Positions 57,183 through 64,000 of a DNA stretch of 64,000 bases are shown in pieces. The first letter of the stretch is position 1, and each line of letters starts with the position of its first letter. The notes beneath the pieces were generated by a model. That model was not told where the DNA came from, did no database searches, and was given only the letters and a program-made list of their open reading frames with translations. The DNA lies in NCBI GenBank assembly GCA_002005505.1, contig KV908656.1, positions 43,075 through 107,074 on the forward strand. The letters run 5' to 3'. The DNA comes from Botryococcus braunii. Its lineage: Eukaryota > Chlorophyta > Trebouxiophyceae. The position numbers and the translations under genes are program-made.

Positions 57183-57380
57183 ATGGCGAAGAAGCGAACA
57201 AAGCAAACAGCCAGGAAGACTACCAACCTCAACGTCCCAGCGCGCTTGAGATCAGGACCTCCGTCATACAACGAACTAATCAGAGAAGGAGGACAACGTG
57301 GAGACCGCAATCCTGGCGAGAGAGCCTTTATCGTCAAAGACTACATTTTTCACCTTCACGTTGGCTGTCCGCTAGAGTAA
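57183..57380 (+). CDS. Element C leader ORF0, histone H3-tail mimic
   Basis: A 65-residue ORF from ATG 57183 to TAA, between the primer site and gag, with its own start and stop. The N-terminus is MAKKRTKQTARKTT; RTKQTARK equals residues 2-9 of the histone H3 tail (including K4 and K9), with two extra lysines after Met-Ala. Further on, PPSYNE and RAFIVKDY match PTYNE and RAFLVKDF of ORF0 in B, so this is a conserved element protein and not a stray host exon. B continues about 120 residues beyond this point, so C's version may be truncated. Possible roles are a decoy or guide for H3-modifying or H3-reading proteins; nothing in the sequence proves this. Confidence 0.6.
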   Translation: MAKKRTKQTARKTTNLNVPARLRSGPPSYNELIREGGQRGDRNPGERAFIVKDYIFHLHVGCPLE

Positions 57381-57431
57381 GATCTTGCTGCTACGTTGCG
57401 AGTACTGGAGTTATAAGACAACTGGGGAATT

Positions 57432-59620
57432 ATGACTTCCAAGAAGAAAGGATCATCAGCTAGTGGAGCATCAACGTCAAGCAGTGAACCAGCCTCATCC
57501 ACGCCCATCAGAGAACCATGTACTCCCAGCACCTCAAGAGGCAGCGGAGATGAGCTGCCCAAGATTATCCCAACAAATGTCAAGGTACACATAAAACTGA
57601 AGGAACGGGGGACAAATATTATTGTTTGGAAGAATGCATTTTTGGCAGCAAATGAGTCAAAAGGGTCTCTGCCTGCCATCCTGGAGGCTATGCCTGGTAC
57701 AGCACATGATGCAGCCGCAATGTTGCTGATTTATGAGTCAGTTCCAGAGGAATGGCTGGGACCTCTGTCTAATCTGCCCTCTGCCTATGATGCATATGAG
57801 TTCATCTGCAGAAAGTTTATTGGTGGATATAATATCCAGGCCAATGCAGACTGGCTCCAAGAAATGAACCAGGGAATGAAACATGACGAGACGATATCGC
57901 AGTATGTCAACAGAATGATCAACCTGAAGGCATGCCTTGACAGGAACAACCATGCTCTACTGGATGCACACGTTGCAACCCAGATTGTGCAGGGCTTGCC
58001 TGATGCAGCTAAAGAGCCAGGAATGATCACAACTGCTGCAGCACAACCCCTGGAGAAGCTGGCTGGACTTCTGCGCAACACAGCAGCGGCAGTGGGTTTT
58101 GATGAATATGCTCCTCGCCAACCAAGGGTTTTGGCTCTTGGACAAGGCTCCAGTGGAACCAATACCCCACCAGCTGCCAGTGCAGCCCATCAGCAGGCCC
58201 AACCAACTGTCTCTGAGGCCAAGTCCGAGACAAAGGGCATCTGCAACTACTGCAATAAGAAGGGGCATTACTGGAGGGACTGTCGAAAGAGGAAGCGGGA
58301 CGAGGAGACCCAACGGAACGTAGTGGCAGCGGTCCAACAACTGCAGGGAATGTGGCTACAGGGACCTCCACCTATGGGTGGCCCACACCCTCCTGCAGCC
58401 CAGCTGGCGCACCCTGGACTGGATGCCTTTCCTGCATGGTTTCAACCCCCAGCTCCCCCACCTCCACCACCTAGAGGTATGCCATACATAATTTCCCTCA
58501 ACATCCTGAAGACTCCTGTCAGAAATTCGTTTCTGCAATCCTGGCTGGTGGACAGTGGAGCATCTGTACATCTGGTGAATGATGTGACCTTGCTACATAA
58601 TCCAACTGTGCATGCCAAACCCATCCCATTACATCTGGCCACTTCAGATGCCACTGGAGGAATTGTAGCATCTGGCTCTGTCTGCATCCTCAGTCGAGTG
58701 GGAGTTCCCTTGTGGATACATCATGTTCAGTGTGTTCCTTCTGCAACCTCAAACATACTGTCAGTATCTGCAGCATTGCGGGATGGGGCAGTCTTTCGCA
58801 CAGATGATGTTGGAGCATTCACTGAAGTCTGTGGTCCAAACAGCTGGAGGTCTCGGATCAGTGCAGAGAAAGGGCTATTTTACATTCATCAAGTTGTAGC
58901 TCTGAGTCCCAGTGTTAACCACAGAATCATCTCGGCTGCTGTGAAGTCCAAAACCCCCACCCAAAACTCACACAACTGTGCCAGACGATACCTCTGGCAT
59001 AGCAGAATGGGACATCCAGGTGAAACATGGATGCAGCGCCTAACCAATGAGGACCTGGTCTCAGGACTTGATACATCCCTATGCCCCTGCTCCAATTGTC
59101 CAGTCTTCTGTGAAGCATGTATTGAGGGAAAGACGTCTCGGCCTCCATTTGGAGTAAGTAGTAGACCAGCTGTTGAACCACTTGACAGAGTACATATTGA
59201 CACTGTGGGCCCCATTTTTCCTGCTGCAGTAACTGGTGAACGTTACTGGGTGACTGCTTTGGATGAGTCATCTCAGTTAAAGGCAGTCCTGCCTGTGAAG
59301 TCCAAAGATGCCATCAGTGCTGCTGTGCGGGACCTCCTTCTATATTGGCAGACCCAGAAGAAAACCAAAGTGAAGTGTGTCCGATGTGACCGTGGAACTG
59401 AATTTCTGAATGCCACGTTCAAAGAATTTTGTGCATCCCAGGGGACTAAATTGGAGACCTCAGCTCCTTACACCCCGCAACAGAATGGAGCAGCTGAAAG
59501 AGCCAATCGCACCCTCAAGGAACGTACCAGGACTCTTCTGGCTTTTGCAGCTGCCAGTCCAACGTTGTGGAAGGAGGCCCTGGAAACTGCCTGCACCCTA
59601 CTGAACATGGGTCCCAGTAC
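57432..59620 (+). pseudogene. Element C: gag, zinc knuckle, protease, integrase core
   Basis: One open frame of about 730 residues from ATG 57432. Domains are gag (NVKVHIKLKERGTNIIVWKNA, PSAYDAYEFICRKFIGGYN), CCHC knuckle CNYCNKKGHYWRDC (about 58243-58284), protease WLVDSGASVHLVND (about 58543-58584), integrase zinc region (WHSRMGHPG...CSNCPVFCEAC) and core with D in HIDTVGPIFP, D in VRCDRGTEF and E in QQNGAAERANRT. The frame is lost at about 59620, in the GPSTG region, through a small deletion. Confidence 0.93.
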
Positions 59621-60240
59621 CGGAGGGACCGCACGCCATCAGAATTATTTTTTGGCTACAAACCAAATGTAACCCCATTGCGTACCTGGGGTTGCTTGGC
59701 CTTTGTGCACATCCCTGATGTCCAGCGCTCTGTGTTTTCCCCCAAAACTGTGCCAGGGATGCTTACTGGTTACTCAGCCTCCTCCAAAGCCTATCGGATA
59801 TATGTGGGAGGGGGTATCTGGAAGGAGAGCAGAGATGTGGTTTTCGTAGAGCACCTCAGGGGAGCCTCTCGGGTTGGCATGAGTGCTTCCCCAACACAGC
59901 CTACAGAGTTCCTGTGTCCTGAGTCCTCTGCAAGTGACACTCCCCCAGTCTTTCCCGGTACCTCCCCTGACACAACCAACATCAGCCTTGAGACAGATCT
60001 GGATGACCCACACAGTGAGCCTGAGTACCTGCCAGCCTCCAGCAACCTCCCCACACAGCCTGTCACAGGACCCCCCAGGGAGGCTGAGCCCGAGTCTAAA
60101 TCCAGAAGACTGTGTGACCCAGTGGAGATGGATCAAACCCTGGAGGCAGTACAGGACTTAGCCAGAGGAGTGAGAGGGACTCCCACCTTCGACCACAGAT
60201 GGAGCGAGCCCAGGAGGTCTTCAGACCAACTAGGTCTGAA
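59621..60240 (+). pseudogene. Element C: integrase C-terminal region
   Basis: ELFFGYKPNVTPLRTWGCLAF, SKAYRIYVGGGIWKESRDVVF and VEHLRGASRVG complete the integrase. A Ser/Pro/Thr-rich linker follows. The frame shifts near 60235. Confidence 0.85.
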
Positions 60241-61264
60241 TGCCGCAACCACCAATTGGATGGCCTGACCCGGGCCCAACGACACGAACAACGCATTGCC
60301 GCCAAAGACCTCCTGCTGCCACAGGAGAAGGGAGAGAGCAGAGAGCGAGAGGGGTTGACTGAAGGTGACTCTCTGTCACAGGGACCAGGGGAAGTGCAGC
60401 TAGAGGGTGATTCACATGAGGGGCATGAATTGCATGTGAGTGCAGTGAGGGGGCAGCTACATGCAAAGCTGCAAATGGTCCCGGGGAGCTGAGCAGCATG
60501 GGTGGGTCCTGTTCAGTGATTGAGAGAAATGTAAGAGATGTGACCATGCAGAGTTCTTTTGGCAACCCGTCCAGTCAGAGCACTCCTGGACGGGACTGTG
60601 GTGGCAGCCACCGGTCAGAGGAAGCATCATATGCTCCCTCTGCACCAGCCAAACATGATTGTGAGCGGGAGACAGGGTCTGCATCCTTGACTCCGTGTAA
60701 GGGACGAGAGGAGGAGGTGAATCAGGAGCACAGACATTGTGGAGACAGACCAAATTACAAGTGCTCACTGAGAGGTACCTGTGCCTGGGAGAGTGATGTC
60801 AGAGATGTGAGGTCACTCCCAACAGTGACATGCAGTCGGTCTGAGAGGCATGTGGATCACGTGAATCAGGGGAAGTATGCAGACACTCTGCCATATCCCG
60901 ATGTTGTTTGTGAGAGACCTGAAGAGTCTGAACTCTTGCAGGCATGTCAGAGTGTGTCCGAGGAGGTGAATCGGACGTCTGGACAATGTGAAGGAAATCC
61001 AAATTACAAAGACTGTCCGAGAGGTACCTGTGCATGGGAGGATGATGTGAGGGATGAGCAGAGTAACTTGTGCAAAGCCAAGTGTGAGTCCAAGCGAGAG
61101 CGTGCTATGAGAGTGCATTCTACTCCTACTGGAGAGCCTGTGATGTGTAACTCAGCGAGTGTCAGTGGAAGAGTAGTGGGTTCTGGACAAAGTGAGGAAA
61201 ATCAGGCAATACAAAGGAAAAGCACACAGGTGTCAGATTTGGGAAAATTCACGTTCCCTCTAAT
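60241..61264 (+). pseudogene. Element C: integrase-RT linker with duplicated Cys motif
   Basis: Two frames (joined near 60485) of charged linker. It contains QRHEQRIAAKDLLLPQEKGES, conserved in B, and two copies of EEVN...C...PNYK...RGTCAWExDVRD at about 60711-60810 and 60960-61058. B has one copy. A frame break near 61250 precedes the RT. Confidence 0.75.
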
Positions 61265-62130
61265 TTGAGAGAAGCACAGATGTCTCCCCAGTGGGAATAC
61301 TGGAAGGCAGCTATGCAGGAAGAGCAAAATTCCCTAGATACTCATGAGGTCATGGAGTATGTGCCAAGACCTCGTGGACATAAGGTTATTCCAGTTCACT
61401 GGATATTTTCAGTGAAAATGGATGCACATGGCAATGTGGTGAGATTCAAGGCCAGATTAGTGGCACAGGGATGCAGACAAATCCCTGGAGTGGATGTGAT
61501 GGAGGTTTTTGCTCCTACTAGTAGCTATGGAGCTAGAAGAGCTCTGCTGGCCGTTGCTGCAAGAGAGGGCTGTGAAATTCATCAGGTAGACGTTAAGACC
61601 GCCTTTCTGAATGGTGAGCTCGAGGAGGAAGTATATGTAACGCAACCTCCTGGCTTTGAGAATGGGGATAAGCATATTGTGTGCCGATTGAGAAAGGCGT
61701 TGTATGGCCTGAAGCAGGCTCCACGTGCCTGGCACAAAACCCTGAATGACAAACTTGAAGTCATGGGGTATGAGGTGTGCAAGAGTGATGCGGGAGTGTA
61801 TGTGAGATGCTCTACTGATGGAGGAAAGTCCTATGTGCTGATCTATGTTGATGATCTTCTGATAGTTTCCAAGGGTATGTCAGAAATCGAGAGAGTGAAG
61901 GGACTCCTCAAGAAAGAGTTCACCATCCATGATCTTGGAGAAGTAAAGGATTTCTTGGGATGTCAAGTGATGAGAGATAGAGATAAAGGGCTGATCACCC
62001 TGAGTTGCATCCCTAAAATCGATGCACTTGTAGAGAAATTTGGCTTGGATCTTGAGTCAGTGGGACCTGATACTCCCATGACAAAAGATTTCGTAATGTC
62101 CCAAAGGCCTGCACCAGAGATGGGAGCGAC
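61265..62130 (+). pseudogene. Element C: reverse transcriptase
   Basis: REAQMSPQWEYWKAAMQEEQ starts the RT. It contains VIPVHWIFSVKMDAHG, FKARLVAQGCRQ, DVKTAFLNGELEEEVYVTQP, LYGLKQAPRAW, catalytic YVDDLLIV (about 61846-61869) and IHDLGEVKDFLGCQVM. No damage in the palm. The frame breaks near 62122. Confidence 0.93.
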
Positions 62131-62828
62131 AGCATTGGTGCTGGCAGTCCACTACCTCCAGGTCACCGTTACTGTGAGTTAGTAGGGTCTCTTCTGTATA
62201 TAGCCAACACCACACGTCCCGACATAGCTCAAGCAGTAGGTGTATTGTCTCGTTACCGCATATCTCCCACCACAGCACATTGGAATGAAGCCATCCGTGT
62301 GTTGAAGTATCTGAAAGGAACCCGAGATTTGGTTCTAACTCTCGGAGGGGGGAGATAGAGCTAGAAGGCTATGTGGATGCCGACTATGGAGGTGATCAGG
62401 ATCATCGCTTCTCTACCACTGGCTTTGTCCTCACTGTGTTTGGAGGAGCAGTGGTGTGGGGAAGTAAAAAGCAATCTGCTGTTGCCACTTCAACAGTGGA
62501 GGCTGAATTCATGGCAGCAAGTGCTGTTGTAAAGGAAGCAAATTGGCTGAGAGGTTTCCTGGAGGAAATTGGAGTGTTACCGTGGATAGTGAAGATTCAT
62601 TGTGACAACCAAGGGTGTATAAACCACCTGAGGAATCCGGTGTACTCCAAACACACAAAGCATATTGCAATTAGCTGTCACTTTGCCCGTGAAGCTATTG
62701 CAAAGGGGCAGGTTGAATTCAAGTACATTCAATCTGCTAGAAATGTGGCTGACATTTTTACCAAACCACTAGTTAGACAAGTGTTTCTGGGACATCGTAA
62801 CTCACTGGGACTGGCCAAGTTTCTGTGA
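62131..62828 (+). pseudogene. Element C: RT end and RNase H
   Basis: From LPPGHRYCELVGSLLYIANT (about 62150 onward), with a further break at the G-run near 62347-62353, then intact RNase H blocks (VDADYGGDQDHRFSTTG, VVWGSKKQSAVATSTVEAEF, HCDNQGC, HTKHIAISCHFAREA, ADIFTKPL) and a natural stop at 62826-62828. Confidence 0.9.
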
Positions 62829-62835
62829 GGTAAAG

Positions 62836-62844
62836 CAAGGGAAG
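62836..62844 (+). promoter_or_regulatory. Element C polypurine tract
   Basis: CAAGGGAAG before the 3' LTR. Confidence 0.65.
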
Positions 62845-62933
62845 TGTTGTGTTAATTAATTTTATGCCTTTCCCTCAGAGGAGAAATAATGGCAAGTCTC
62901 CGGATGAGGACAATACCAATTAAGGAAGGAGAG

Positions 62934-62935
<2 letters not shown>
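62845..62935 (+). repeat. Element C 3' LTR, first 91 bp
   Basis: Matches the start of the 5' LTR (56425-56514) with a one-base length difference, then enters poly(A) at a spot where the 5' LTR has only AAAA. Confidence 0.9.
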
Positions 62936-63001
<66 letters not shown>

Positions 63002-63028
63002 TCTGAGACATTATTTTTTTTTTTTTTT
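62936..63028 (+). repeat. Poly(A) tract (64 A), short unique piece, poly(T) tract (15 T)
   Basis: A64 at 62936-62999, then CTTCTGAGACATTA, then T15 at 63014-63028. It bridges the broken ends of the C and D LTRs. Confidence 0.95.
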
Positions 63029-63645
63029 GCCTTGTCTTTGTGATCTTCATGTGTGCACTATTAATATGGTCCATTGAGCATAGTACTTGGACCGCAGATC
63101 GACGTCGACATAATACAATCTCTAGACACGTTTGTCGATGAACTCACGCCCCCGAGATACAACTGGTTGAAAGATGCTGGCATCACCAGATGCTAGTCTG
63201 TCCGACAGTTGTGTGTGGCACTCAGCAGACAGTCGTACGGGACTGTACTGGAGTAACTTCGTCTATTGACGACCTGTCTGCTTTGTACAGGTACGGTGCG
63301 GCAGTGTGTGTTGTATCATTGTTGCTATTGTGAGAGTGAACAAGCTTAGTGTACCCTGTAGTCACTCAAACAGATAAGGGACAGTGACTTCAGGGAGTAT
63401 AGGCATGTACTTGAACGTAGCCGTCTAGAGCCTTATCTAGTGATTGCTTGATCGGTGCTTGTGTACAAGATAATGAGTAACGGAACGGTTGTGAAAGATG
63501 CTGGGCATCACCAGATGCTAGTCTTGTCCGACAGTTGTGTGTGGCACTCAGCAGACAGTCGTACGGACTGTAGCTGGAGTAACTTCGTCTATTGACGACC
63601 TGTCTGCTTTGTACAGGGAAAGCCGATTGCCCATAACCTTTCACA
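63001..63645 (+). repeat. Element D 5' LTR (long form, left end lost)
   Basis: Diverged relative of the family A LTR (GCCTTGTC...GTGATCTTCA matches U3 of A). Repeat copy 1 63161-63290, ending TTGTACAG before GTACGG; spacer 63291-63483; repeat copy 2 63484-63616, ending TTGTACAG before GGAAAG; U5 63617-63645. The spacer is recognisably homologous to that of A. The first roughly 20 bases of the LTR are missing or obscured. Confidence 0.85.
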
Positions 63646-63656
63646 GGTTATGGGCC
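63646..63656 (+). promoter_or_regulatory. Element D primer-binding site
   Basis: GGTTATGGGCC directly after the LTR. U5 end GCCCATAACC is its perfect inverted complement, giving a 10-bp hairpin. Confidence 0.75.
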
Positions 63657-63740
63657 ACGCCCTTCCCTGAGCCAAGTAAAAGCAGGAGTGAGGTCGTCTA
63701 CGGATGGGTCAGACGTAAGCGTCAACAAAGGAGCTCGAGC

Positions 63741-63818
63741 ATGGCGCAGCGGCGCAAGGGAACTCGAGTGTACCAGGACCATTATCTTACTCACAGTTTA
63801 CTTTCTGGAAATTCATAA
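63741..63818 (+). CDS. Element D leader ORF0 candidate
   Basis: 25 residues from ATG 63741, starting MAQRRKGTRVYQDHY, in the same place as ORF0 of A, B and C and similarly basic. It lacks a convincing H3-tail match. It may be a truncated version of the same protein or unrelated. Confidence 0.3.
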   Translation: MAQRRKGTRVYQDHYLTHSLLSGNS

Positions 63819-63948
63819 TTGAAGTTTTAGCTGTGCTTTATCATCATAGACGTTGTCTAGAAGCACTGAGTGAGTCGGGCCGGACCCGGCGCAAACTTCT
63901 GAGGGGAACATATCTGCTACTACTGTGCAGACTGGCTGGAAATTCATA

Positions 63949-64000
63949 ATGGAGGAGATGGAAGAGAGAATGGCTGGTAAGACGTGCGCAAACACCAAGG
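63949..64000 (+). CDS. Possible start of element D gag (runs off the window)
   Basis: ATG at 63949 opens a frame starting MEEMEERMAGKT that is still open at the window end. Its position about 300 bp after the primer site fits gag of B and C, but it is too short to identify. Confidence 0.25.
   Translation, partial: MEEMEERMAGKTCANTK

Larger units (their letters stand above)
56425..62935 (+). mobile_element. Copia element C
   Basis: Sister of B: 691-bp long-form 5' LTR, inner tRNA-iMet primer site (one G missing), ORF0, gag-protease-integrase, linker, RT, RNase H, purine tract and the first 91 bp of a 3' LTR that is lost in a poly(A) tract. Left flank ATGTG is the probable target copy; the right copy is not visible. 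Pol is interrupted by about six frame changes. Confidence 0.92.

Noticed and set aside
57183..57380. A genuine histone H3 gene fragment next to the element
   Set aside because: Only residues 2-9 match, the rest is shared with ORF0 of element B, and the ORF lies between the primer site and gag, so it belongs to the element.

Overview
The window is a eukaryotic nuclear sequence made almost entirely of transposable elements and repeats, with one recognisable host gene. That gene is a glycosyltransferase family 92 enzyme, in at least two exons at about 14382-16392. A green-lineage host (alga or plant) is plausible. The copia-type elements carry primer-binding sites matching the inner, anticodon-side part of an initiator tRNA-Met in the form I recall for plants, and the Ty3 element has a chromodomain. 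The species cannot be read from the sequence.

Layout. Positions 1-1219 hold a minus-strand fragment of copia family A, fused head-on to a decayed plus-strand copia element (F, 1220-3817). F's 3' LTR (3818-9460) is split by E (3840-8806), a young non-autonomous relative of family A with 5-bp target duplications. Positions 10451-12333 hold two small hAT-type elements. Positions 13400-16392 hold microsatellites and the GT92 gene. Position 17227 starts a solo LTR, and 18647-19187 is the tail of a non-LTR retrotransposon. Copia element A (minus, 19188-32935) is split by full-length copia element B (plus, 23249-30239, perfect 5-bp duplication). From 34441 to 56424 lies a tandem array of about seven 2.16-kb units, into which a nearly intact chromodomain Ty3/gypsy element inserted (37009-43730). 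The array is cut on the right by copia element C (56425-62935), which runs through a poly(A) tract into the LTR and leader of a further element, D.

How the parts work together. A, B, C and D share one plan: long LTR, an inner tRNA-iMet primer-binding site abutting the LTR, a short basic leader ORF (ORF0), then gag, protease, integrase, RT and RNase H. E keeps family A LTRs and primer site but almost no coding capacity, so it probably depends on A-like proteins.

Two features of these elements look new to me. First, the LTRs of all the copia lineages have the form U3-R-X-R-U5. A 123-147-bp segment occurs twice around a spacer of about 180-224 bp; the first copy ends in AG|GT and the second in AG|G wherever intact, so the interval looks like an intron. 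A and B have the long form at the 5' end and a short form, lacking exactly one unit, at the 3' end. Second, the leader ORFs of A, B and C align without gaps to the histone H3 N-terminal tail. C has the exact string RTKQTARK, and B keeps A1, R2, T6, R8, S10-G13 and P16. This suggests a retrotransposon-encoded histone-tail mimic or capture.
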